From Anabas testudineus (lineage: Eukaryota; Chordata; Actinopteri; Anabantiformes; Anabantidae): a stretch of DNA of 64,000 bases. Below, one piece after another: positions 41,277 through 54,893 of this stretch. The notes beneath the pieces are model-generated. The model did no database searches, was not told the DNA's origin, and saw only the letters and a program-made list of their open reading frames with translations. Numbering within the stretch: position 1 is the first letter of the stretch; each line of letters begins with the position of its first letter. The stretch lies in the NCBI RefSeq assembly GCF_900324465.2, contig NC_046618.1, positions 11,777,063 to 11,841,062 on the forward strand. Reading direction: 5' to 3'. The translations under genes were made by a program, and so were the position numbers.

Positions 41277-44200
41277 TCATTGGGAGCCTTTGTCAATCAA
41301 CCAAGAAATGTCTCCAGTCCTGTAATGCAAAAGACTGTAATGAGACACTTACAGAAACATGTTTGTCAAGTCACGAGACAATGGATTAGTGCCAACTCCA
41401 GGTGGTCAGAGTGGCGAGATGGAAAAAAAAAAAAGGAAAAGCTTGTATTTGTCCGTACTTGCCAAGCCGCGCTAACATCCTTCATTTGTTTGGTTTGCAT
41501 TATGAGACACGAAAGACATGAGAGAATTGATGAAAATAGTGAAAGCAGGAAAAAGACAAAGTCACAAAACAGAAATGTATTCAACAACATTAAAAGTAAT
41601 ACTAAAACAGCAATATTATGATGCAGTGAGACGTGACGTGGTTCCCATGTGAACGTTTTAATAGAGTTTTTTGGAAGGACTGTAATATGAAAATTGTAAG
41701 AACTAATGAATGTACTTTTTAAGAATGAATATACTATAAATTATGTATTTCAAAGCTTTAAAAGAAATCTAGTAAGTGGACTTGAGTGAATATTTTTTTG
41801 TTAACAGGTTGGTGCTCAACATGTATATTATACACACTTATAACAGCTTTAGCTTCTGAATTATTTGTGATGTGTGTAAACAGTTATAATGTGTTTTATA
41901 GCACACTATAGGCATGTGTTGTGTTTACATATCATTGATATAATTACATCTACATTGAACCCTCACTGTTCTTTCTCATCTATTGACTGTTTCTGTAAGG
42001 AAGGTTACAGATAAATAATTATTAACTCCTACACTAAATGTTTTCTTAATGGTTTAAAGTGACACCAGCAGTTCTCCTACAAATGGATAACTACAAGATC
42101 TGTGCAACTATATCTGTCATATATCATCACTACAAAAAAACATTAGGAAACTATGACGTCCACAAAATAACAGCTGTTTTTGCTCTGCGGTACTCTGCCA
42201 TGTTTTACAATGAGTTAACTGGTTTGACTCAGATAATACTTTGCATGTGAATAAAGTCACATGAGTGATAACATTTGACATGTTTATCCTTCACACACAC
42301 AAATCTGAGAAACCTAAAGAACATAACAGCTTTTGTAACTGTGACCAGATTTAAATCTTGGAAGGAGACTTACTCCACATCTCGTTTCTTAATCGTCTTT
42401 CCAGACCCTAAGACTTCTGCCACTCGGGATACAATGGGATCATAGTTCATGCTGGCAACTGCAACCACTTCCTCGCTCCTACAGAAGGAAGAAAGTAAAA
42501 ATTCAGATTAGTGCACAACTGCAGTTAGAAGTGAACACATTAATATTATATTATTTAACATATTGTAGTATATTTATTTAAGACTGTTCTCATACATATA
42601 CATTTTTAAAATTTACCTTGTATAAAATGCTACAAATCTCAGTTCATCCAGATCTCCTTGTATTATGACATCATCAAATCCATCCCCATAGCCTTGACAA
42701 ACAAACAGAAAAACAAACTAATTCATGTTTAATTCTCAGTCATCTTTCTCTTTTTGAGTTCCACAGCTAGATGGCAGCGCAGTAACGACAATCACAGCAC
42801 AGTTTGGTTAATTCAACAACTTCTGCCTCATAACACTGATCGAATGTCAGAATAAAACATAACAACAAACTGCAGATAGATGGAAACCTGACCTACCTGC
42901 ATAGCGTATGGTTTTCCCAAACATGGCCGACCAGAAGTAAGGCACTGTTTTGATCTCGGTGGCTCTGCCCATCATGCTAAGAGCTGCTACCCTTCCTGTC
43001 AGTAAATTTTAAACAACAAAAATATGTTTGCTTGTCTTTGACCGTCAGATTAAATTACAAGAGGCTTAGTTATCAGTAGAGTTCCCACTCACCGTGTACA
43101 TGAGCCATTTGCCAGTGAGGGATGTTCACCTTCTTGTTGTTGCGTGGCGGGAAAGGAAACATCACCACATCTCCTCCAGCGAAGACGCCATCGCAATTTG
43201 TCTGCATCATCTGAAAGAAAGTTAAATAAGCAAATGAACAAAATAGGACAAATGTCATATGCTGCTTTGTATTTGCTTTGTTGACAACTTTCCAGAACAC
43301 CTTGTTGACAGTGATGAAGCCCTTGGAGTCCATGTGGATGCTGCTCAGTTTCAGGAAGTCTGTGGCAGGAACGCTTCCTGCAGAGCAGTAGAGCACAAAA
43401 TAAAAATCAGCTAAGGCGGTTTGTTCATCTGCTATAATTCGGTGTCACTGCAAGGTACATTTTACACAAGATTTGAAACCACCTGCTCCAACGACACACA
43501 CGTCTGCCCGCAGGACTTTTCCACTCTTCAGCACCACCTCTTTCAGCTGTGCAACAGGAAAAACAAAGTGTCCAGTCCATGTACTAGAGTGTATATCGAC
43601 ATATTAACAGCTTCCACATTCTGTAAGTTGTTGAACAAAGAATGGAGTTTATTCTTAAAGGTCCTGAAAACATACGTTTCCTCAGCAAAACTGTTTAGGT
43701 TACTTACTGGTCTCTTTGTCATTGGAAAAACCAAGACACTGTCTAATCAAACTCTACTGTGTCTACTATACAGAATACAAAATTCAACCATTTTATTGCA
43801 GTTTGACATTTATGCACTATATTGTGTCCTCAAAATACAATTGTTTGAACAGTTCTGCAAACGCTTCCACATGAAGAGCGGCAATCTCACCACTACACTA
43901 TGAACCGCTCCATTTAATGCTATAAAGAAATAATTTGAACTATTTTTCACTGGCTTTTAAGTTGACACACTCAACTTAACTCTAGTTTGAATGTTCAAAG
44001 TCTTGTGGTTCCTATCTGAATAAAGCAAAGTCAGTGCTTCCGAGCATCATGTCATGATGTTTCTCTCACTTTCTGAATACCTGTCCATGATGGCCAATCA
44101 TCTCTGACACTTCGTTCAGCATGTAGAACTTCACCCTGTTTGCCTCAAAGAGCTGCAAGAACGAAACACAGCACAGGCACAGTAAACACGCGGACACATA

Positions 44201-47200
44201 CAGAGGGAGAATCCAACGACTACTAATGAGAGGATTTATCGATCACTAAAACACGACTTGCATTTCAACTAGTATCACTATAATTCTATGGAGTGTCCCC
44301 ACCTTCATTATGGCTTTCCCTACTTTCTCCCCGAGAGCTTTCTTAAAGGGGACGGACTCTATCCCGATGACAGAGACAGAATGGGCTTTGTCAGTTAGAG
44401 CTGCAGCCACCTCCATACCTATCAGCCCAAAAAAAAAAAGAAGTACACAGTTAATACATGCAGTGGTTAAATTAAAGGATAATCTGAGTAAAGGAGGTTA
44501 TGGCTTCTGCATGGCACATATTTATTAAACTCCTAAAAGTAAAGTATTAGAGGAATGGGAGTTAAAAACTTGAAAACACTTTATTTAATTCCAATTTATA
44601 TATTTACACCCGAGTTAAAGGCCCGGCAGTTCATGGTAGCCTGATACTAACAACTAATTCACCTTTTGCCTGTTCACTTGTTATCTGTCTTAATCAGCAC
44701 AAATGCGTTGTGTAGGAATGTGTCCCTTTCTCACCAACGAACGATGTTCCCACAATCACTGCGTTCTTGTTGTTGGCCAGCCTCGCTATGCTGTTTGCGT
44801 CCTCAGGCGTCCTGAGGTGAAACACGTTCTTCACCTCTTTGCCTTTGTAGTTCATTGGTCTGGGTCTTTCAAGCAGGACATGAAAGTAAAGGAGGTGTCA
44901 GTTAATTCATTTATAATCAGCTGCTTAATTATCATGTGAAATCTATTTTCTTTCTTACTTGCTTCCTGTAGCAATAAAAAGTTTCCTGTACTCCATTCTC
45001 AGCCCATCTTCAAAGGTCACAGACCGTGTTTTCACATCTATCGCTACAGCCTAAAACACATTTTGAGGAGTTCAAAAGTTTAGTATGAGTTGAACTTTTG
45101 CACAATTCAAGTGAAACTGTATAAAAAGCCTTCCTAACTAGATTAAATAAAATAGCTGAATAGGCTACAGCATTACCATGAGCCATCATTATGTCATTAA
45201 CCATCATTAATCACCATCGTCTTCACCTCTTTCTCTGTGAGCAGCTCAATGTCGTGGTCCTGCAGGAATTCCATGGAGCGCAGTCTCAGCTGCTCGGCAG
45301 TGCTGTCTAGGGACTGAGGGTTAGCATGTTAGTGTTGAGTATGTCAGTTTGGTTTTAGAGAACTGCACGGTCCAGTTCAGGTGCTGACTGGACCTTGGGG
45401 TGACACTGCTTTTATGAAATATATATAGAGTCCAACAAAAACACCCTGGTATTTTATAGAGGAATGTCCTGTTCTCCTTGATTTACTTCTGTCTGTTAAC
45501 TTCTGCACAGGCCACTTTCTTCAAAGCTGCGTTAAAGTGCGAAGCTTTTCCCCAAAGAGCTTCTGTTTTACCTCCACTGACCAAAGCAGCACCTCTGCAG
45601 TCTGTTGCATAGCTTTCTTGGTCAAAGTGAGTTGTTTTTCAGTTTATGTGGTGGCGGTCTGTGTACAAACCTTACTCAGTTTAGGCCTGTCATATGGAGG
45701 ATGTCTGTCCATGGTGCACATGACAATGCGATCGGTGAAGCCCTCTTGCCTCAGGGTCTCTGCACACACCAGACCTGCTGGACCTGCAAACAAATTTGGC
45801 AGTTTACCGAAACAGAGGAACATGGCTTTGAATATGAGAAACCATAAGGAAGCTCCTGAAATTCAACTGAGGGACAGTAAATGAATGAAGAGGGATAAAA
45901 CTATACAAACCTGAGCCAATGATGACAACATGGCTGAAGCCTGTGCTCGAGTTAATGACTGCTGAACATCGGGCCATGGGCTTTGACCTTTTCTGTGACT
46001 GAAGTGCCTGGAAAGGTTTTAAAAGGATCTCAGATAAGTCAGATGATCAGTTTATTTTCCTGAAAACTGAAAACACAGCACATTGTTTTCTCATGTCACC
46101 TGCTTGTTTGCACGAATGATCACCTTGTCCTTTTCAATTCGGACCTGGAGCGAAAAGACATGATCAGTGTGTACGCTCCTTGACGATGCTTAGAGACTGG
46201 AAATGTGTTGAGAGACAAGGTAAGAAGGTCACCTGGAAGGTAGGCAGACTGTCCAGACCTGGGAAGTCCTCAATGTCTCCTGTTGCAATGTTGAAACACG
46301 CTCCGTGCCAGGGACAGCGCACGTGTCCTTTAGATAACACACCTGGAATGAAAATGTTAAATATATCTTATTATACATTATTAACAATGTTAAACAGAAA
46401 ATAACTGAGACATATCACTGACCTTTGACCAGCGGTGCTCCGTAGTGCGGACACTTGTGACCCATAGCTGAGAACTCCCCGTGTTCTTTGATCAACAAAG
46501 CTCTGCCACTTCCCAAGTCAACCTCTCGCATCCTGTTAAACACACAAAAAACACAAGTTGTGTGTGTGTATTCTTGAATGGGAAACAAAAAGATCCTTTT
46601 AAAAGGTGACAAACAAGCTGAAGAAAAATGCCAGCAGGTATCTGTCAGATAACTTTAATGCACAATGCTTATGATGATTATGAATGTAAACATACTGGAT
46701 ATCCTGGTTCTTACTGTTCAGCGCTCACTGGCAGCCTAAAGGTCACACCTGCTCTCTCCACATGTTGTCTCCTGTTTGTCTCTCCACTGTTAATCAAATA
46801 AATACAAAAAAACAGTTCTTACTGTCCATTTTCCAGGTCTTTAACATGACAGACTGAAGCCTCCACGTAGTCCCGTGATTTGTGGTACAGGGGGAGAGGG
46901 GTGGAGTCGTCATCAGACCCGTGTCCGAGGGCCCCGTTAGGTCTGCAGTCTGCAAAGGGACTCGCTTTGCCATTAGGAGACAGCCCGTCCACCTCTTTTT
47001 CTTTCTCCAGGAGAGAGAGTTCCACTTTAACTTCAACTGCACAACACAGACACGTCTCACTTAGAGAAACTCTGCATCACAGACCACACGCAGCACAATC
47101 ACAAATTCTCTGAGTCACATTAGCTGTGAAACGTGACTTACATAGAAAGTTAAAGGAAGATTAATAGATTATTAATGTGACCAAGCACCAGTGGATTGCA

Positions 47201-49601
47201 TCATGCTTTTGAACATTTCCTCTGTTATTCTGTGACTGTCTTACAGTGCTTTGGAAGAGTAACTAGCTTTTCACCGGGGACAAACATCAATGCCTCTGGG
47301 TTAAACTGAATCTGACAACTGTACAACTAAACTAATGGAAGCAGGAAAAAGGTGAAAGGGGAAATGTATAAGCACAACCTTGTCTGTTTCTTTCTTTCCT
47401 TTTCTTTAATTTATAACTTCTAGCTAATAGCATAATTGCAGCCATCATTCATTTGTTTCACATTCAATACATATCCAGATTTCCTAAATAAAAACACACC
47501 ACGCCTCTCGTCTAACAGCAGGAAATCAGCCAAATCATCCCAATGCGGAGCTTTGATGCTGTTGTTATTCATGCCAGACTTAAGTGAAAACCCAACTGCA
47601 GTAAAATAGCTAAACAAATCACACATTGCTTATTTATCTAAATCATCAGGATAACTTGCTTTTAGATTATGTCATGATCTCTTTAAACTATCAAATTTCC
47701 ATAAAGGAAAATAACAAAATCCACATAAGCACATATTAAAGCAGCAGTGTTTTGTGACACAGACGATTAGTGTGGAGTATATTCATCTGTCCTTTGGGAC
47801 ATATCCAGCTGTCTTTGATAACATGATGCGCTGCTGTTGGGTTTATATTTGTGAACCTTTAAGAAATGGTTGTGTAACTCCATTTTCACTGCAGCAGGCT
47901 TTATCTGTTCGGCTGGAAAAATGTGCTGATCATCCGGTTCTTACACAGTAATCTGGCTGGAATTTTCTCCTGCTGAGCAAGTCTTAATTAAAATCAATGG
48001 AAAATCATAATAGTGAGTGCAATTGCAGGAGAAAAGAAAGAGAAAGCTTTCCACGGCTGAAGAGAATCTCTAAACGCTGCCGTAATATCTGCAGCTGAAT
48101 GAATGACACCACACTGATGCTTTATTTGATCAGTTTACAGAAAGTTCATCTGGTGGAGAAAAAGCACCTAAACGTCTTTTGTAATTATTTTTTTCTGATT
48201 GTGTCAGTGTTTCAGTCGGTTTCTTTTCTCAATCATAGTGCAAAATCTCACTGTATTTCTGTGTTCTACACTTCTTCACATTATTATTCAAATGAAGAGG
48301 GCAATGTGCCATGTCTGCACGCTCTCCCTCCCTCGTAGGGGCCGTCACTGTGCCAGTTGACTCCCACTTACACCTAAATGTTCAACTATATGATGTATTT
48401 GCTTTATTTGCCATTTACACTCCGCACTTAATTTTAAGGTCTTTGTCTTTATATTTTTTGGAACATTAAAAATAAGAATATGATCTTTTTCCGTCTAAAA
48501 AAACATGATTTGATTTTAAATCTAAGTGAGTCCAGCCCTGCATCCAGGACTTTGGGAGAATGTTTTTTATCTGGTTTAGCTGAAGACGTAGCTTCCTAGT
48601 GTCACAATGTTTTTCCCTTATTTAAGTGTTGAGTGGTAAAAGTAGTGAATCTATATGTTTTGGGTGCTAACATAAGGACCTCTGTTTTATTTTGATACTT
48701 TAATGATGAGGATATTTGTATCAAGCATGTGTCACTGTAATAATGCACCTGTAGTTATTCCCCATGAGGGATGTTGTACTGTTTTATTCACTAAGTCTCT
48801 CTGGGTTTTTGTAGGTAAAATAAATGCCATTGTTTACATATTAGTATTGTGGTGTATGGGTACAGTATGTCACCTGAAATCACTCTTGTCATCAACTTTG
48901 GCTCCTGTAACTTCTCAGAGCAGGTGTTAAGATTTGGCCATTATACAGTATACGGTCTGTGCTGAATTATTTAATTTAATGATGTTTGAGAATTGCTCAA
49001 ACTCTCTTCTCACAACATAACAAACCACAAATTATGAGGTGTATTTGATTTGTTATAGTTACTCTATATGTTTCATTTTATTTTCTATTTAGTCACCTGT
49101 GAATGTATGTATGTGTATGTTCTGTTGATAGTAACAGAAAGATTGCTTTAAATCAGTGCTACTAGATAAAACAGTTTTAATGTGAGGGTAAACTAAACAA
49201 GCTTTTCTCCTCAAACTGTCTCACTGTGACAGACACTGACTTGACAGTCACCTCTGTTCTATTATTTCTACACAGACAACTACTCCCTCACCTGTCTCAC
49301 TTCACCTCCACGTGATAAAATGAAAATAACAACATGACAGTATGACAACATAATAACAACATTCAATCTCAAAGATCCTGTGTTTCTGCCCAGCTGAACA
49401 TGCGTGATACCTAATCTCCTAGTCTGCTAACGTACAAATACAGATTTTCATAATAATGTATCAGTATGAAATTCTCTGGACCAAAGAGACAGAGCGCATT
49501 AAAATTCCTCCTACATAAACTGCAAACAGAGGAGGCTGAGAGGACATATAACAGGATTTGGAGACAGTAGGTGGCTTCAAACCGAACATATACATGTATA
49601 A

Positions 49602-49669
<68 letters not shown>

Positions 49670-50177
49670 AAGACCGTTTTATTTTCACCGCTAAAATAAC
49701 TGGTCTCTACACAGAGGACAAGTGTTTTCAGCTCAATATTGATATTGACAATGTAAAAATGTTTGACGGGCAAAAAAGTTTATCAAATGTTGTCAACTGA
49801 ATTTACAGCTACTACATGAATGAAACACCCAGCTCGACTAGAAATAGCAACAGCACGATGACATGTGCAATGCAATGGTGGGGAGATAGCAACAACACAT
49901 TACAGTATTATGCAATCGAGTACAGCAGCAGCACAAAATAAACAAAAGGGTGTTTCAACATGTTTTTAACCCAATAAAAACAAAACCTTTATACTATATA
50001 TATATATACGATGTATTAAAATGAATCAGAGTTTACAGAGATTATACTATGAACCTGCACAAGCTGCTCGTCTGGTGCATGTTTTCTTTCAAACTAAATC
50101 AACCAGGTTGAGAGAGAGAAAGCGTACAGTCAAACATCTTGGTTACCTGGTTTGGGTTTGGAGAAGCATCCTCCCAT
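41277..50177 (-). CDS. aifm3: AIFM3 (AIF-like), Rieske plus FAD/NAD oxidoreductase
   Basis: AIFM3 is a mitochondria-associated member of the apoptosis-inducing factor family. Nineteen coding exons: 50147-50177, 46823-47036, 46423-46532, 46233-46342, 46100-46144, 45911-46007, 45671-45783, 45227-45313, 44959-45050, 44735-44859, 44303-44418, 44081-44152, 43483-43546, 43301-43377, 43093-43210, 42897-42995, 42617-42692, 42374-42478 and 41277-41319. They give 597 residues (human 605). The short first exon encodes [10 protein letters not shown], with a Gly-2 possible myristoylation context and Cys4. The Rieske 2Fe-2S ligands are Cys109/His111 (CPHYG) and Cys128/His131 (CPWHG). The FAD motif GSGPAG lies at 201-206. 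The NAD-site motif reads GTSFVG at 337-342, with Ser in place of the middle Gly. The C-terminus [15 protein letters not shown] matches the family; the last exon (acceptor at 41320-41321) was found from that match. The first coding intron is 3.1 kb. Confidence 0.96.
47037..50146. other. Intron 1 (coding) of aifm3
   Basis: 3.1 kb without supported coding sequence. It contains a (TG)n tract at 49609-49667. The rest is AT-rich unique-looking sequence. Confidence 0.6.
49609..49667. repeat. (TG)n microsatellite
   Basis: About 29 TG units, preceded by a short (AT)n run, in the first coding intron of aifm3. Confidence 0.97.
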
Positions 50178-53100
50178 GGTGGGCCAGGATTGAGGGACAA
50201 CCAGGGAGAGGGAGGGAGGGGGGAGAGGGAGGGGAGGTGCAGTCAGAACCTCAGGCTGGGCTGTTTCGTAGGGAGGTAACGATAACACGGTACTGTGTGT
50301 GTGAGATCCTGCAGGTCCAAGCTGGCCATCGCACACGTCAGCTTCTCCACATAATCTGCGTGGACAGAGGGCACGACATCGTCAACAACACACGTGCCGC
50401 ACTAATTACAGACTGTAAAGTCTGATAACAGCGTGGACCGTGTTGTCATGATGTAAGAGGTGAAAATGTCATTTGTTGTATTTGTTCATTTCAACTAATT
50501 GTCTGCTTTTTGAGAGCGTCCCGTTTGATTCTTTTTAGCTTTTCATTTAAATTACAAAGTCTTTCAACACCCTCATGTGTATCTGTGAATTTTCCATTGG
50601 TTGTAGTTCTTCTAATCAGTCAAAGTCACCGATTGTGTTTGTATTTGTGTTACTTAACACACAAAGTGGCTGATGTTGCACTGAAGGGTCTGAAGGACAC
50701 AAGCTCCAACTGCTGAGGAGAGCTAGTCAAACCATTTTCTGTTTGTGTGTCTCTGTAACAAGTTAATGCTTGTAAAAAGGAAGTAATTGTGTTAATTAGG
50801 AACATTTCCCCACACATTGTTACCTTTGTTCATGCATATTGCACGGAAAACAGTTAAATATTAACAGCACTCCAACATCTATTAACTTTCTCGTCACATT
50901 GCACTTTAAAGGGAAGCAGGGGCCCCTTGAGTTTGAAAATCCCCCTTGTTTTGTTGCCATGTTGCCCTCACATTTCTGCCAGCTCTGGTATTTCACCCAC
51001 TCATACAGTAGTGAGTTACTCCTTGAGCAGTGGCTGCTATGAATCTTAGCAAATGCAGGATGGCTGTGTATCACTCAACGTGGTGCAATCCATCACCGAA
51101 TTATCCTTTTGAGGTACAACCAAAAGAACTGTTTGATATTCTGGGCACATCTTAATGTCCTTGAACTACAGAAAAACAGTGTGCAGTGTTGAGTGGAGCA
51201 CTCCTTAGAAAAAGTTCCTGAGAACACAAGAGAAATGGAAAGACGTCCTCTGACTGGCCACAAGTCTGCAGCTGAATCTAAACTATTTGGAAGTGTAATG
51301 TTGCGGTGCAGGCACTTGAATATATTCATTTTATGACCCTTCTATTTCATTACATTACAGAGGAACATACTGAACTTCTTACTACATCTACTAGTCACTT
51401 TGCAGATTTAAATAAAACAAACAAGCAAACAAAAGATACACTTAATTGATTTTAAGACACTGTTAAAAGTTAAATCAATCATTATTAAACATCTTGACAC
51501 ATGACCTCTTGCACAATCCAAGTGTTGTAGCTAAGCAATGAGTACCTGTGGCCCCTTGTAAAAAATACTGAGATCATGAGTTTTATCTGAGTTTCATTAA
51601 AACTGTCTAAAAAGGTAAAAAAAAAATTATAAGAGAATACAGATTTATGTAGCAGAATTTATTTTTTCCTCATGAATCATCTCAGCTTTATCTTGTGACA
51701 CTTTGGATGTGACATGCTGCCTTTTTTGGTGTATGTGAAACAATATAAATACTCAGTGAATCTAGCTTTTTGTTTGTTTCTGACATATCTCACTGAACAG
51801 GTTGTTGCAGCAACTACATCAAGTCAAAATATAGCATAGATTTCAAATTAAAGCCAATCATTATTTTTGGATTCAATATATTGTCTGATTTAACACACTA
51901 AGCATCTCCCACTAGTGGAAAATCATCTTTTTGGACAGTATTCCTTCACCATTCATCCAAATCTCTGTGCCAAACACAGATTTTCCTGCATTCGGCCAAG
52001 TCAACACAGCAGAGCCTTTGATGTTGTGTGTTTCATTAAATACCAAAAACAAAAAAAAAGCATATCAAATTGTTGTGTAGGATCACGAAATGTTCCTCCT
52101 CTCTCACATGTTGCACCATATATATAATAATTTGTCAACGCTACAAATTTGACGAACAACGTGGATCAGAAAGAGCTGCCATCCTGGAGTTCCAGCAAGT
52201 ACAAGATATTTTGTGCAAAACTAAAGTAGGTTAAGCACATTTGGTCCTCCCAACATATGACGCAGATCCCGCTCTCTCACTGTTGGGCCTGTCCCCAAGC
52301 AGTGCTAATAATCCTGCTATAAACAAGCTGTCAGTTTCACTCACTTCCCTACAAATGTAAGACCTGTTACTGGAATGTCACAGGGGAGAATTAGTGAAGT
52401 GCAGCCCCTGGTTGGTGGTTGATCCATAAACAGGCCATGCTCTGGCAGTCACATCTCTCACACTTCAACACAACTTCTAATGATGATCATCAACAATAAA
52501 CCCAAGCAGCAGCAGACAGGATGCTGCGACAGTCAATATTAATAACATACTAATAAAAAAGGGGACATTCAATCAGCTGTTGTTGAATAGATGTCACTTT
52601 AAAACATCTCCTAGGCTCAGGACGTGTAGCTTCACCTGATTTAAAGTGGAGCTGCTGGTTTAGTGGCTCATTGGACGCTGTGATCCTCAGCTGATAAAGG
52701 ACAACAGCTCACAAGTCTTAACATGTGACCACACCTCTTCCCCCTCACTCACGCTTTGCATTTTATCCTGGTTTGTGAAATTCAAGATAAGCTCAGGGAA
52801 TCATCCACTGATTGCGTAAACTGACTGTTCTCTCTCTGTTAGTGGCTAATTATTTTTTTGCTGCTGACTTTACTGAGTTTTCAATTTTATGGATAAAATG
52901 GATAAAATTGTTTTAATCTTTGAGATGTTTTTGCATTTCTCATTTTGTTCACACTGTCAAGGAGACGAGAAGGATGAAGGAGGTAAGGCAATATCCCAAG
53001 GCATGTTTGGAGTTAGACGTGCTCCTAACCAGTCGCCAGGATATTCCCCGAAATGCCACAAAGTTTTGGAATTACTTCTGTTTACTCCACTGCCTACGTG

Positions 53101-53709
53101 TCTAAAACTATAAAAGAAAAAAAAAGGTGGATTACAGTAACCACAATCCCCAGTAAGACGCTCTGATGTGCGTGTGTGTGTGTGTGTGTGAGATAGAGAC
53201 ACATTCATTCTTGATCATTTGTACAAAGATAGATTTGTTTGCCTGTAGGTAGATAGTAGTACTGACAACAGGAGACGTTCGAGTGACAACAGCTCCACGT
53301 GGCTACAATCAGTGTATCAATTATCTAACACTGCTTAATTAGAAAAACAGCAAAGAGTGGACTTTAACATGGGAATCCAGTTTTTTTTTCCATTATTCAG
53401 ATTGATTGAGGTCATGATTTTACAGGTCACAAATTAAAAACAAACCTTCAGTGTGTAGAATAGATGCCACGTGGCTCTATACTGTCATCTTACATCATGA
53501 TCAAGTTCAAATTCGAGTTGCCGGATATAAAGCTGGAGCTGGTTAAGAATGGCACTAAACGCTTGTATCGGCTCATTTTGCTGCTGCTTTGTGCGATAAC
53601 CTCTCCATGATGTCATGGAAAACTAGAATTGTGGTTTACACAGGGGTGGACACCCCTACAGAGGAGCTGTGCAACAACTCTGCAATTGACCAGTTTCTCA
53701 GTAGCCTAT

Positions 53710-53710
<1 letters not shown>

Positions 53711-53755
<45 letters not shown>
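53711..53755. repeat. (CA)n microsatellite
   Basis: About 22 CA units in the intergenic or 5' intronic region upstream of aifm3. Confidence 0.97.
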
Positions 53756-53758
<3 letters not shown>

Positions 53759-54063
53759 AAATTCAGTAGTTTAAAGTGTTATTGATGCATATTTAAATGA
53801 CACTTAATTAAAACCCGAGCAGCTATGAGAACTACAGCCTGTGTCTCTGTGGTGTTTTGTGAATCTTCCTCATATCCTGCACCACAGTATCTTACATGTT
53901 TCCTCCAGGGAGGAGTGCTACTGTCTCCAACAACTTCCATCCAAGTGCTGTTTGGGACCACAGCACCAATGCAGACACAACCCCCCCACTTGAAGAAATA
54001 CAGCAGCACATCACATCATGTAAAAGTTACTCCCTGACAGTGAATGAGAACACATCATCTTAC

Positions 54064-54450
54064 CACTGTGCGTGGAGCAGGTGTCCTGAAATCCTGTCAA
54101 ACTCCCTGATGCTGAGCTTCCTCTGCGGAACACGGTAGCATATTAGCGCATGAGTCCCGCAGCAGTCATGTCCCTCTCCGGGATCGCGTCTGTCCACTGG
54201 ATCAGTCCCTCCGGAGCCTCGTCCGCTGTCCTGTCCAGCCTCTTGCTGCAGCAGCTCCGCTGTGAGTGACCGACCCCCCTCCAGCGGCACACCGAGCCGA
54301 GCGATCGGGGGAGTTGCTCTCTTCCTCTGGCCGAGCCTGCAAACGCAGCACGGAGGACCTTTGCCAGTTTCCCAGCTGTATGCAGTATTGATGGAGTTGC
54401 TGAGGGGTGCTGATGCTAACACAGCAGGAATTCTCACCGTTCCCTGCTCG
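54064..54450 (-). promoter_or_regulatory. Probable non-coding first exon and promoter of aifm3
   Basis: A CG-rich block with a minus-strand donor (GTG|GTAAGATG) at 54056-54063, facing the aifm3 start exon 3.9 kb downstream. This is inferred from composition and one splice signal. The open frames across it run into microsatellite translations and are not taken as coding. Confidence 0.4.
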
Positions 54451-54478
54451 CGTCCTCCCACCCCTCCCCTCTCTTTCC

Positions 54479-54481
<3 letters not shown>

Positions 54482-54541
<60 letters not shown>
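54482..54541. repeat. (CA)n microsatellite
   Basis: About 30 CA units directly upstream of the CG-rich block of the presumed aifm3 first exon. A (TG)n tract follows 295 bases away in the opposite sense. Confidence 0.97.
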
Positions 54542-54544
<3 letters not shown>

Positions 54545-54834
54545 TGGCTTGCTTTTCTGTTCAGGTCCTTGCCTTCAGATGTCAAAGACCTGACTTACCA
54601 GTTAAGCCTGATCAAAGGCTTGCTGCCCCCCACCCCCCCCCCACTGCACTGCACGGTCCGACTGCCCACTTATCACACTGCCTGCTTACTGTGCATGTAC
54701 TGTGCTGCAAGTCTGTGGGTCAGCTGTGGCTCAAACTTCCCACTGTGGCATTTGTTGTTGTATATGTACTGACCCTTAGGACGCAAAAAAAACTGCTCTT
54801 CAAATTCCTGCATGCTCTAAACACCAAACAGCTC

Positions 54835-54836
<2 letters not shown>

Positions 54837-54892
<56 letters not shown>
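54837..54892. repeat. (TG)n microsatellite
   Basis: About 28 TG units. Complementary to the (CA)n tract at 54482-54541 when read on the same strand. Confidence 0.97.
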
Positions 54893-54893
<1 letters not shown>

